16,147 nt of DNA from the NCBI GenBank assembly GCA_050743125.1, contig JBOGEB010000088.1, positions 1 to 16,147 on the forward strand, written 5' to 3'. This stretch comes from JBOGEB01 sp050743125 (GTDB lineage Bacteria; Actinomycetota; Nitriliruptoria; Euzebyales; Egibacteraceae). Positions 1-7,025 of this stretch are shown one piece after another (positions within the stretch are counted from its first letter, which is position 1; every line of letters begins with the position of its first letter). Below the pieces are notes generated by a model. The model ran no database searches. It had not been told where the DNA came from and saw only the letters and a program-made list of their open reading frames with translations. The position numbers and the translations under genes are program-made.

Positions 1-126
1 GCCTCGATCCGCGACCGGCTGCTGACCCTGCCTCCCGACACCATCGTCCACACCGGCCACGGCGACGACACGACCGTGCGAGCCGAGGCCCCCCACCTCC
101 AAACATGGATCGACCGCGGCTACTGA
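1..126 (+). CDS. MBL-fold metallo-hydrolase, C-terminal fragment
   Basis: Only the last 41 codons are in the window; the gene begins upstream of base 1. The reading frame open from base 1 ends at TGA 124-126. The segment TIVHTGHGDDTTVRAE fits the C-terminal part of glyoxalase II-like metallo-beta-lactamase-fold hydrolases, where a His in a 'GHG' turn near the C-terminus is one of the metal ligands (family knowledge). The short tail after it (APHLQTWIDRGY) is typical for these roughly 200-230 residue enzymes. The metal-binding HxHxDH motif would lie outside the window, so substrate and activity cannot be judged. Confidence 0.7.
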   Translation, partial: ASIRDRLLTLPPDTIVHTGHGDDTTVRAEAPHLQTWIDRGY

Positions 127-209
127 CCCACGTCGTGCCGCCGGCCCGACACCGTCCCGGCGGCGTGGGTGCTTTGGCGCTGCCACACCGAGGTCGTAAC
201 GTGCAGGGC

Positions 210-416
210 ATGAGCACACCGATGACCGTCCAGCAGGCGCAGGGCATCTCCGCCGACTACGACCCCCAGCGTCCCTACCGGGACTACCCGGCGGTGGAAC
301 TCGTTGAATGGCTGGAGGCACAACACCGCCGGGGGGAGTACAGCGCCGCGGTGGTGTTCGAGCTGGCCGCTCGGGCGCTCGAGCTGGAGGCGCTGAGACG
401 TCCGGGCGACGCCTAG
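210..416 (+). CDS. Small hypothetical protein (68 aa)
   Basis: I do not recognise this protein. ATG 210 is preferred over an in-frame ATG at 105, because the earlier start would overlap the MBL hydrolase and adds a low-complexity Arg/Pro segment. The product is short and mostly helical in appearance, with an acidic amphipathic stretch (AVELVEWLEAQHRRGEYSAA) followed by VVFELAARALELEALRR. It ends 3 bases before the GTG of the next reading frame, so the two were probably co-transcribed. The ribosome binding site is weak. Codon use is GC-rich like the rest of the window, which supports real coding, but no function can be given. Confidence 0.5.
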   Translation: MSTPMTVQQAQGISADYDPQRPYRDYPAVELVEWLEAQHRRGEYSAAVVFELAARALELEALRRPGDA

Positions 417-419
417 CAC

Positions 420-826
420 GTGAGACCGCCCAAGGTCGTCCATGTCAGTCCGATTCCCGCGCCGACGCCGTTCTTCACCGAGAAGCGGGACGCCGAACTC
501 CGACGCATCTTCGGGCCGGACGTGGCGATCGTGCATCTGTCCGATGTTGGCCACACCCCTGCCGAGCTGATCTACGCCATTCGCGAGCACGATCCCGACG
601 CCGTCGTAGTGGCATCCGCCAGCCCGGAGCACCTCCAGGCCCTGGAGGTGCTTGCCGCCGAGACGCTGTTGCTGCACCCGGCGTACGAGAGGTTCCGTAC
701 CGTCCGGGGAGAGGTCCAAGAGCGCCTCACCGGCTTCGGGCTCCTGCGCGAGGAAGGACAGGTGCCCTCGCCAAGCGCTCAGCCATCGAGCGAGCGTGGC
801 AGCACCAACGCGAGCGGGGGGAGTAG
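420..826 (+). pseudogene. Hypothetical gene with a probable single-base frameshift near 761
   Basis: From GTG 420 the frame reads sensibly to about residue 114 (MRPPKVVHVSPIPAPTPFFT..., an alpha/beta-looking N-terminus, then ...ERLTGFGLLREEGQ). After that it becomes low-complexity and runs on, antisense to the toxin-antitoxin remnant, to 1340. In the neighbouring frame the sequence from 761 gives GALAKRSAIERAWQHQRERG and stops at TAG 824-826, a natural-looking charged helical end. Adding one G at 761 (cag-ggt-gcc) joins the two into a protein of about 136 residues. The join is my inference; a sequencing error could also explain it. No family recognised. Confidence 0.45.
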
Positions 827-898
827 AGCACTGGCGGGCGTCTGCGTACCCGTACCTTGCCGAGCGGCACCAGGCGCCCCTCGACCCAAACTTGAGCC

Positions 899-964
899 GA
901 TCACTTGCGGAAGGCCGTCGGTGACCTGCCGGAGCACGCGGTGGAGTCGCTCTGGGTCAACCAC
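899..964 (-). pseudogene. HepT-like (HEPN, DUF86) toxin remnant, N-terminus only
   Basis: On the minus strand GTG 964-962 opens VVDPERLHRVLRQVTDGL, which resembles the start of HepT-family HEPN RNase toxins. The restored MntA reading frame would stop at TGA 959-957, overlapping this start, which is the usual layout of mntA-hepT operons. After about 20 residues no frame continues as a HepT protein. The catalytic RX4-6HXY motif, which lies near the C-terminus in this family, is absent from the following DNA. The call rests on the short match plus its position directly after MntA. Confidence 0.4.
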
Positions 965-1338
965 GGCGATGGGCTCGAGCAAGGTCAGCTCAGGAGCGAT
1001 CGATCCGGGGACGCTCGTCGAGGTAGGTCCTCCGCGTGGTCGCCTCCCAAGCGACACGGGCTTTCGGGTCGCAATCCAACAGGAGCCGACCCCGCGGCGC
1101 GACACGGCCGGCCAGCTCGAGCGGCGCGCCGTCAAGCACGAGCAGGTCGACGGACCTGGGCAGGCGAGCCGCAACCGCGAGCCCGTCGATGCCCTCGCGC
1201 CCGAACCATGCAGCCACGTCCACATCCGATGCGGGCCGGGCCCTGCCCTCCACCCAGCTGCCATGCAGGTAAGCGAAGCGCGCGCCCGCCGCGCGGAGGC
1301 GCTCACCACCTCATCAAGGTCTGGCCGGGCCAGTCCAT
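957..1338 (-). pseudogene. mntA: MntA-like nucleotidyltransferase antitoxin, broken
   Basis: The minus-strand frame read from 1310 down to 990 gives ERLRAAGARFAYLHGSW, then VEGRARPASDVDVAA. This contains the nucleotidyltransferase signature GS-x10-DxD exactly, followed by VDLLVLD as the expected third acidic strand, and WEATTRRTYLDERPRIDRS. This is the MNT/MntA family, which AMPylates and neutralises HepT. Two lesions are visible. The N-terminal part (MDWPGQTL, from ATG 1338) is out of frame, needing at least one base near 1303-1315. A TGA at 992-990 interrupts the C-terminus; reading it as CGA lets the frame continue RADLARAHRRG to a stop at 957 overlapping the HepT-like start. The gene lies inverted relative to its neighbours. 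Confidence 0.65.
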
Positions 1339-1425
1339 GAGGCGATTGTGCCGCACGCGCGAGCGCCTCACGTCGCCAGCGTTGTGGGGCGGCGTCACCC
1401 CGGGCACAAGACGCAAGATGGTTCG

Positions 1426-2326
1426 GTGAGCGCTGACTACGATCTGTCTCCTCAGCTGGCCCGGGCACAGACCACGCCGACCTTCTCCGACGTCCTTCGA
1501 GCGCGCCTGCGGATCCGGCCCTATTTGCGGCCGACCCCGCTCTACCGGTACCCGGCGCTGGACCAGACGGTCAGCGCCGAGGTCTGGGTCAAACACGAGA
1601 ACCATCAACCCATCGGGGCGTTCAAGGTCAGAGGGGGGATCAACCTCGCCTCGCGCCTCAGAACATGTGTCAAAACTCCCCAGGGCTGTGTCGCGGAGTC
1701 GCCGCCGAAGGCTCACCAGGACGTCTCACCGCTGGAAAACCCAAGCATGACCAGCGAAACCCGCCCAGGGCGCCCACCCCGGCCCACGTTTCGACATACG
1801 CCCTCGACGAGGATGAGCGCCGTCGCGGGGTGATCACGGCCTCCGAGGCCAACCGGTGAAGGTCGAGTCGACGCGGGCACTCGGCGCAGAGGTCGTGTTC
1901 CACGGTCGTGACTTCGCCGGAGCCTGCATCGTCGCGAACGCCGTCCGCCCGTCGATCGCGGTGATCGGCGTCCAGTCCGACGCCGCGCCCGCCGCCTACC
2001 GGTCGTGGAAGGCCCGCCGCCTGCTCACCGACCGTATGGAGACAAACGCCCGAGGGAATCGCGACCCGTACCGCGTTCGAGCTGCCGCAGCGCATCCTGT
2101 GGGACTCACTCGACGACCTTCTCGTCAGCGAGGCCGAGCTTCGGACGCGGCCCGGCTCATGATCTCCAAGACGCGCAACTTGGTGGAGCTCTCGGGCGCG
2201 GCAGCCCTGGCCGCAGTCATGCACGCGCCCGCGCGCTTCGCCGGCAGGCCCGTCGCCGTGATCTGCAGCGGCGGCGACGTCAGCCCCGACCAGCTCCGAG
2301 ACCTGTTGGCCGACCCGCAGCCCTGA
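1426..2326 (+). pseudogene. Threonine ammonia-lyase (threonine dehydratase) pseudogene
   Basis: PLP-dependent threonine/serine dehydratase in pieces. From GTG 1426 the first part is good (IRPYLRPTPLYRYPAL, WVKHENHQPIGAFKVRGG, including the PLP lysine in the GAFK motif) up to SRL at 1659. It is then interrupted until 1809, where ERRRGVITAS resumes in another frame. The family's S-T-G-N-H-G-Q segment is missing. EAN then KVESTRALGAEVVFHGRDF follows with a one-base shift at about 1855. About 100 residues are lost before AGACIVANAVRPSIAVIGVQ. After METNA the frame shifts (GIATRTAFELPQRILWDSL) and shifts back before MISKTRNLVE...VAVICSGGDVSP; stop at 2326. An active enzyme is not possible. Confidence 0.88.
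1664..1800. mobile_element. Short inserted segment with imperfect terminal inverted repeats (MITE-like, tentative)
   Basis: This segment sits inside the dehydratase pseudogene, between codons that are nearly adjacent in intact homologues (SRL and ERRRGV). Its ends carry TGTGTCAAAAC (1666-1676) and GTTTCGACATA (1788-1798), which match as inverted repeats at 9 of 11 positions. It has no coding capacity. No clear target-site duplication is visible, so it could instead be decayed DNA from a recombination event. Confidence 0.3.
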
Positions 2327-2359
2327 CCCCACCCTCGTCGCCGGCGAGCTGAAACATAT

Positions 2360-2376
2360 TCGCAACCTACTTGCAA
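2360..2376 (+). promoter_or_regulatory. Predicted Nur (nickel-responsive Fur-family) box upstream of the importer operon
   Basis: The site reads TCGCAA-CCTAC-TTGCAA. It matches the Streptomyces Nur consensus TTGCAA-N5-TTGCAA at 11 of 12 positions with the right 5-base spacer. It lies 73 bases before the ATG of the substrate-binding protein and covers the proposed -35. Site recognition is by motif match only; the Nur gene is not in the window. Confidence 0.68.
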
Positions 2377-2399
2377 TTGATACCCGACCGTGGCAGGAT
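2371..2399 (+). promoter_or_regulatory. Predicted sigma-70-type promoter of the importer operon
   Basis: TTGCAA (2371-2376) as -35, a 17-base spacer, and CAGGAT (2394-2399) as -10. The -35 is the right half of the Nur-like box, so a bound repressor would block polymerase. Predicted transcript start is near 2406, leaving a short leader with the GGGAGG ribosome binding site at 2438-2443. Confidence 0.55.
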
Positions 2400-2448
2400 C
2401 ACTTCACCCGATCAGGGGATGCGATCGGCGGAGGCGCGGGAGGGTGTT

Positions 2449-4164
2449 ATGCGGGGCTCGTCGCGAATCGCTGGGCTATTGCTCGCGCTGCTGGTCACGG
2501 TCAGCGCGTGCGCCGGGGGAGGCGCGGGCACGCAAAGCGCGACGAGCAAGCCGGCCGACACCGTCGTCATAGGCGTGCAGAGCGAGCCGGACACGCTCAA
2601 TCCGATCCTGGGCTACGCGCCGGACGGGGCGTCGAAGCTGTTCGACGGGCTCGTCTCCCGCGACGCGAAGCTGAACCTCGTCCCGGCGCTCGCGGAGGCG
2701 CTGCCAACGGTCGGCGACAGCGGACGCACCTACACGTTCAAGCTGCGCCCGGGCGTGAAGTTCCACGACGGCCAGCCGCTGACCGCCGACGACGTGGTCT
2801 TCACCTACCAGGCGATCCTCGACAAGACCACGGACACGACGCTGCGCAGCGACCTCGACATGATCACCGCGGTCGAGGCGCCGGACGACCGGACGGTCGT
2901 GTTCCGGCTCGCCTACCCCTACACGCCGTTCTCCCAGCGGACCACGGTCGGCATCGTCCCTCGTCACGCGTTCGCCGGCCAGGGGGCAGGGGGGACGCCC
3001 CCCATCGGCCAGGGGGCAGGGGGGACGCCCCCCATCGGCCAGGGGGCAGGGGGGACGCCCCCCATCGGCCAGGGGGCAGGGGGGACGCCCCCCATCGGCC
3101 AGAACGTCAACACCGCAAAGTTCAACACCGCGCCCGTCGGGACCGGCCCGTTCGTGTTCGAGCAGTGGACGCCGGGGGACCGGCTGGTCCTGCGCGCCAA
3201 CCCCGACTACTGGGGCGGGGCGCCGGCGATCGCGCGGCTCGTGCTGGCGTTCGTGCCGGATGACAACGTCCGGGCGACCCGAATGGAGCGGGGCGACTTC
3301 GACGCCACCCACCTCCCGCCGAAGGCGGCTGCCCGCTTCCGCAACCGCGACGGAGTCACCGTCTACGACGTGCCCTCGGCGGACTACCGCGGGGTCATGC
3401 TCCCGCTCGAGCGCCCAGTAACCGGGGATGTCGCGGTCCGGCGCGCGCTCGACCATGCGATCGACCGGAACGCGATCGTCGCCGGCATCCTCGACGGCAA
3501 GGGAACTCCGGCACACAGTCCGATCTCGCCGAGCACGCCGTGGTTCAACCCGGCGGTCGTTCCCGCCCGTGAGGGGGATCTCGCCGAGGCGAAGCGGATC
3601 CTCGACGAGGCCGGCTGGCGCCCAGGGCCGGACGGGGTGCGCGCCCGCGGCGCGCAGCCCGCGCGCTTCACGCTGATGTACCCCGCGAACGACAGCCTGC
3701 GGAAGGATCTCGCCCTCGCCGTGGCCTCAGCCGGCTCGCAGATCGGCGTCGCGATCGAGGTCACTGGCCTGGATTGGGACGCGATCAGGCCGCGGATGGT
3801 CGATGACGCGCTGATCATGGGCTGGGGGTCACCCTACGACCCGGATTTCACGAATTACGAGCTGTTCCACTCCCAATTCGCGCACCAGGACTTCTTCAAC
3901 CCCGGCGGGTTGCGCGACGCCGAGGTCGACCGGCTGCTCGACGAGGGCCGCAGGACGTCCGACCCGCAAACGCGCAAGGCCGCCTACGACGAGCTCCAGA
4001 AGCGCCTGAGTGACCAGGTCGTGTGGACGTGGCTCGTCTACCTCGACCATGTCTACGTGGTAAAGGACCACTTCGACGGGATCGAGGTCCAGACCGAGCC
4101 GCACGCCCACGGCGCCACGCACGGGATCTGGTGGAACATCGAGCGCTGGAAGCCCAAACCATGA
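2449..4164 (+). CDS. ABC importer substrate-binding lipoprotein, family 5 (Opp/Dpp/NikA-like)
   Basis: Captures the substrate outside the cell for the importer encoded downstream. ATG 2449 is chosen because GGGAGG precedes it by 5 bases and the product then starts with a lipoprotein signal (MRGSSRIAGLLLALLVTVSA followed by Cys21; lipobox VSAC). The TTG at 2371 lies inside the operator. Family marks in the 571-aa product include PDTLNPILG, the YTFKLRPGVKFHDGQPLTADD signature, APVGTGPF, NPDYWGG and a C-terminal WWNIERW. Residues 177-216 are four perfect copies of GQGAGGTPPI, an insertion in a loop where relatives read straight from the 'VPRHAF' strand to 'NVNTAKFN'. The stop overlaps the permease start (ATGA). 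Substrate is probably nickel or a nickel chelate, inferred from the Nur-like box; a peptide is the alternative. Confidence 0.9.
   Translation: MRGSSRIAGLLLALLVTVSACAGGGAGTQSATSKPADTVVIGVQSEPDTLNPILGYAPDGASKLFDGLVSRDAKLNLVPALAEALPTVGDSGRTYTFKLRPGVKFHDGQPLTADDVVFTYQAILDKTTDTTLRSDLDMITAVEAPDDRTVVFRLAYPYTPFSQRTTVGIVPRHAFAGQGAGGTPPIGQGAGGTPPIGQGAGGTPPIGQGAGGTPPIGQNVNTAKFNTAPVGTGPFVFEQWTPGDRLVLRANPDYWGGAPAIARLVLAFVPDDNVRATRMERGDFDATHLPPKAAARFRNRDGVTVYDVPSADYRGVMLPLERPVTGDVAVRRALDHAIDRNAIVAGILDGKGTPAHSPISPSTPWFNPAVVPAREGDLAEAKRILDEAGWRPGPDGVRARGAQPARFTLMYPANDSLRKDLALAVASAGSQIGVAIEVTGLDWDAIRPRMVDDALIMGWGSPYDPDFTNYELFHSQFAHQDFFNPGGLRDAEVDRLLDEGRRTSDPQTRKAAYDELQKRLSDQVVWTWLVYLDHVYVVKDHFDGIEVQTEPHAHGATHGIWWNIERWKPKP
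2977..3102 (+). repeat. Four perfect 30-bp tandem repeats plus a 6-base partial, in frame
   Basis: The unit begins GGCCAGGGGG at 2977, 3007, 3037 and 3067, and a partial GGCCAG ends at 3102. Copies are identical. Each unit has G-runs of five and six and a C-run of six, giving a GGGGGG-ACG-CCCCCC dyad. Encodes (GQGAGGTPPI)x4 inside the binding protein. Perfect identity implies recent expansion by slippage. Confidence 0.97.
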
Positions 4165-5144
4165 GGCGGCTGCACGGCGTGGGCCGGCTGGTCGCCGTGC
4201 GCGCCGCGCTGGCCGTGCCCCTCGTCGTGCTCGTGACGATCGGGTTGTTCGCGCTCGGCAAGGCCTCGCCGTTCGATCCCGTGCGCCAGTACGCGGGCGA
4301 GCGCGCGTTCACGACCAGCAAGGAGAACCTCGACGAGATCCGGCACAACTGGGGGTTGGACCGTCCGGCCCACGAGCAGTACCTCGCGTGGGCCAGCAAC
4401 TTGGCGCGAGGGGACCTCGGGCCGTCACGGTCCCAGCACCGGCCCGTCACGCAGGTCATCAGCGAGCGGATCGGCTGGTCGCTGCTGCTCGTGGTCCCCG
4501 CGCTCGGGCTGCTGCTGGTCGGCAGCCTGGTCGTCGGCACCCTCGCCGCGGTCCTGCGCGGCAGCGTCGTCGACCGGGTGGTGACGGGCGCGGCTTACGT
4601 CCTGGCCGCAGCGCCGATCTTCTGGCTCGCGCTCGGCGTGCTGTGGCTGTTCGCCGTGCGGCTCGGATGGCTCCCTGCCGCAGGCGTCAGCGACGTCGCG
4701 GCGAGCGGTCGCACGCCCACCGACGTGCTCATGCACCTGGTTCTGCCGGTCGCGGTGCTCGCGGTGTCGCAGTCGAGCTGGTTCGTGCTGTTCGTCCGTG
4801 AGACCGTGCTCGGGACCCTGCGTGAGGACTTCGTGACCGCCGCCCGTGCCCGTGGGCTTCCGGAGCGGACCGTGGTGTCCCGCCACGCGCTCCGGTCCGC
4901 TCTGCTGCCCTGGATCACGCTGGTCGGCACGCACATGCCCGAGCTGATCACCGGGTCGATCCTCGTCGAGACCGTGTTCAGCTGGCCGGGGTTGGGCGCG
5001 ACCGCGGTGGAGGCCGGGCTCGCGTTCGACTTCCCGCTGCTCGCGGCGATCACCGCGCTCGGCACGCTCGCCGTCGTCGGCGGCAACCTCCTCGCCGACC
5101 TCGCGTACGCCGTCGCCGACCCACGGGTGGCCTTGGATGGCTAA
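4161..5144 (+). CDS. ABC importer permease, DppB/NikB type
   Basis: First inner-membrane subunit of the importer, 327 aa. The N-terminal membrane segment (ALAVPLVVLVTIGLFAL) and the periplasmic part with GLDRPAHEQYLAWASNLARGDLG are typical of the DppB/OppB/NikB group. Four or five further hydrophobic segments follow. The ATPase-docking EAA loop is seen as EDFVTAARARGLPERTVVSR, and ETVFSWPGLG and a terminal DPRV complete the family pattern. ATG 4161 overlaps the binding-protein stop, and the 3' end overlaps the next permease by 8 bases, so translation is coupled. Length is normal for the family. Confidence 0.92.
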   Translation: MRRLHGVGRLVAVRAALAVPLVVLVTIGLFALGKASPFDPVRQYAGERAFTTSKENLDEIRHNWGLDRPAHEQYLAWASNLARGDLGPSRSQHRPVTQVISERIGWSLLLVVPALGLLLVGSLVVGTLAAVLRGSVVDRVVTGAAYVLAAAPIFWLALGVLWLFAVRLGWLPAAGVSDVAASGRTPTDVLMHLVLPVAVLAVSQSSWFVLFVRETVLGTLREDFVTAARARGLPERTVVSRHALRSALLPWITLVGTHMPELITGSILVETVFSWPGLGATAVEAGLAFDFPLLAAITALGTLAVVGGNLLADLAYAVADPRVALDG

Positions 5145-6054
5145 GACATCGATCACCGACTTGACCCCATTGGCCCCGCCGGCGTGGAGACCGGTCCACG
5201 CCACACGGCGCGCCTCTCCTGTGGCCGGCCAGCGGCGGCGGGCGGCGGCGCTGGCCGCCGCAGGAGTGCTCGTGGCGCTCGCGGTCGTGGCGGTCGTCGT
5301 GCCGCTCGCGGTGCCGCTGAACCAGCGGCTGGTCGACCTCACACAGGTGAACGCCCCACCCAGCCTGACCCACCTGTTCGGCACCGACGAGCTCGGCCGG
5401 GACGTGCTGTTGCGCTGCGTGTACGGGCTGCGGATCTCGCTGGCGATCGGGGCGGCCGCCGCGCTGACGTCCACCCTGATCGGCGGAGCCGTCGGGCTCA
5501 CCGCGGCTGCGTTCGGCGGCTGGGTCGACCGGGCGCTCATGCGTGTGCTCGACGGGGTCGCGTCGCTGCCCCACCTGCTGCTCGGGATCTTCATCGTCGT
5601 CCTGTTCCGCCGCGGCGCGTTGCCAGTGATCGCCGCGGTGGCGCTCACCCACTGGCTGTCGACCGCCCGGATCGTGCGCAGCGAGGTCCTGTCACTGCGC
5701 GAGCGCCCGCTCGTCGATGCGGCGATCTCCGGCGGCGCGAGCCGCTGGCGGGTCGTGCGCCGACACCTCGCGCCGAACATCGTCCCCCATGTCGCGCTCG
5801 CCACCGTGCTCATGCTTCCCCACGCGATCTGGCACGAGTCGGCGCTGAGTTTCCTCGGCCTCGGCCTGCCGCCGCACCTCGCCTCGCTCGGCAACATGAT
5901 CGCCGACGGCCGCCGGTCGGTGCTCGCCGGCGCCTGGTGGCCGAGCTTCTTCCCAGGACTGGCGATCGTCGTGCCGACCCTGGCGGTCAGCGCCTGCGGC
6001 GGGTGGCTGCGCGACCGGATCAACCCACGCTGGCGCTCGGAGCTGCAGCTGTGA
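5137..6054 (+). CDS. ABC importer permease, DppC/NikC type
   Basis: Second membrane subunit, 305 aa. An N-terminal cytoplasmic stretch rich in Ala/Arg leads to a membrane segment (residues ~33-52). The diagnostic HLFGTDELGRDVLLRCVYGL follows, then several membrane helices. The EAA loop reads RPLVDAAISGGASRWRVVRR with HLAPNIVPH, and the C-terminal ALSFLGLGLPPHLASLGNMI motif of the DppC group is intact. It pairs with the preceding permease to form the channel. ATG 5137 overlaps the upstream stop by 8 bases; its TGA overlaps the GTG of the ATPase gene (GTGA). No defect seen. Confidence 0.92.
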   Translation: MAKTSITDLTPLAPPAWRPVHATRRASPVAGQRRRAAALAAAGVLVALAVVAVVVPLAVPLNQRLVDLTQVNAPPSLTHLFGTDELGRDVLLRCVYGLRISLAIGAAAALTSTLIGGAVGLTAAAFGGWVDRALMRVLDGVASLPHLLLGIFIVVLFRRGALPVIAAVALTHWLSTARIVRSEVLSLRERPLVDAAISGGASRWRVVRRHLAPNIVPHVALATVLMLPHAIWHESALSFLGLGLPPHLASLGNMIADGRRSVLAGAWWPSFFPGLAIVVPTLAVSACGGWLRDRINPRWRSELQL

Positions 6055-7025
6055 CGGCCGCCTTGTCCGTGCGTGGCCTGGGGGTGCGCTTCCACGCCGC
6101 CGACGGCGTGGTCGCCGCGGTCACCGACGTGTCGTTCGAGCTGGCCGCAGGCGAGCTGCTCGCCCTGGTCGGCGAGAGCGGCTGCGGCAAGTCGGTGCTC
6201 GCCACCGCGCTGCTCGGACTGTTGCCCGGAAACGCCCAGGTGCGGGGCCAGGCGTGGCTCGACGGGGTCGACCTGCTCGCCGCACCCGAGCGTGTCCTCG
6301 CCCGCCGAGTCCGCGGCCGGCAGGTCGGCTGGATCCCGCAGAGCCCCGCGTCCCACCTGACCCCGGTGCGCACCGTCCGCGCGCAGCTCGCCGAGGCGCT
6401 GCGAGCGCTCGGCGGGCAGCGCAGTCAGGCGGACGGGCTCGCACTCCGCGCCGGCCTCAAGCCGGCTGACCTCGACCGCTACCCGCACCAGCTATCCGGT
6501 GGCCTCGCGCAGCGGGCCGCCAACGCGATCGCGCTCGCGGGTGACCCGCGCGTGCTGCTCGCCGACGAGCCCACGAACGGCCTGGACCGCCCGCTCGTCT
6601 GGCACACGATGGACGCGCTGCGCCGCCTCGCTGACGACGGCCACGCGGTGCTCCTCATCACCCACGACCTGGACGCCGTCGAGCGCGCCGCGGACCGGGT
6701 CGCGGTCATGTACGCGGGCCGCCTCGTCGAGATCACGTCCGCAGACCATTTCTTCGCCAGAGGGGGACCTACCCCCGGCTCCCTAGCCCGGCCCGGCCCC
6801 CCGGCCGGGCCGCGGCACCCGTACGCCCAAGGGCTGCTGGCCGCCCTGCCCGACCACGGGTTCACGCCGATCCCCGGCCTGCCGCCAGAGCTCACCATGC
6901 TGCCGGCGGGCTGCGCCTTCGCGCCCCGCTGCCCCCTCGCGGGATCGCAGTGCACAGCCCGCCCGGCGCTGCGCGCCGCCGACGCCGACGCCGAGACGTT
7001 CGTCGCCTGCCATGCTGTCAGCTGA
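6051..7025 (+). CDS. ABC importer ATPase, DppD/NikD type, with an unusual palindromic insert
   Basis: Cytoplasmic ATPase of the importer, 324 aa. Motifs: Walker A GESGCGKS (41-48), Q-loop Q97, signature LSGGLAQR (148-155), Walker B VLLADEP with D172/E173, and H205 in ITHD. The residues after Walker B (TNGLDRPLVWHT) differ from the usual TTALDVTVQ of peptide importers. The C-terminal oligopeptide/dipeptide region is present with four cysteines (C288, C294, C301, C320; CAFAPRCP). Residues about 236-254 (RGGPTPGSLARPGPPAGP) are extra: relatives run directly from FF to RHPYAQGLLAALPD. GTG 6051 overlaps the permease stop; the 3' end overlaps the next ATPase by 14 bases. Confidence 0.92.
   Translation: MTAALSVRGLGVRFHAADGVVAAVTDVSFELAAGELLALVGESGCGKSVLATALLGLLPGNAQVRGQAWLDGVDLLAAPERVLARRVRGRQVGWIPQSPASHLTPVRTVRAQLAEALRALGGQRSQADGLALRAGLKPADLDRYPHQLSGGLAQRAANAIALAGDPRVLLADEPTNGLDRPLVWHTMDALRRLADDGHAVLLITHDLDAVERAADRVAVMYAGRLVEITSADHFFARGGPTPGSLARPGPPAGPRHPYAQGLLAALPDHGFTPIPGLPPELTMLPAGCAFAPRCPLAGSQCTARPALRAADADAETFVACHAVS
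6759..6815 (+). repeat. GC-palindromic block inserted in frame in the ATPase gene
   Basis: Two dyads lie back to back: GGGGG-ACCTA-CCCCC (6762-6776) and GGCCCGGCC-CCCC-GGCCGGGCC (6790-6811, 9-bp perfect arms). The block encodes a Gly/Pro-rich stretch not expected in the family and includes CTA, a rare codon here. It looks like a small palindromic element tolerated because its length keeps the frame. Confidence 0.6.

Noticed and set aside
826..898. Continuation of the HepT toxin
   Set aside because: None of the three minus-strand frames gives the family's later helices or the R-x4-6-H-x-Y motif.
2371..2448. Upstream TTG start extending the binding protein by 26 residues
   Set aside because: The TTG is the right half of the Nur-like box and the -35, the extension lacks a ribosome binding site, and it would bury the lipoprotein signal peptide.
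2977..3102. CRISPR array
   Set aside because: Units are contiguous with no spacers and translate in frame within a transporter gene.
4425..6488. Long minus-strand open frame (687 codons) antisense to the permease and ATPase genes
   Set aside because: It is a GC-bias shadow: low-complexity Arg/Gly/Asp-rich sequence with no motifs, opposite genes with clear family signatures.
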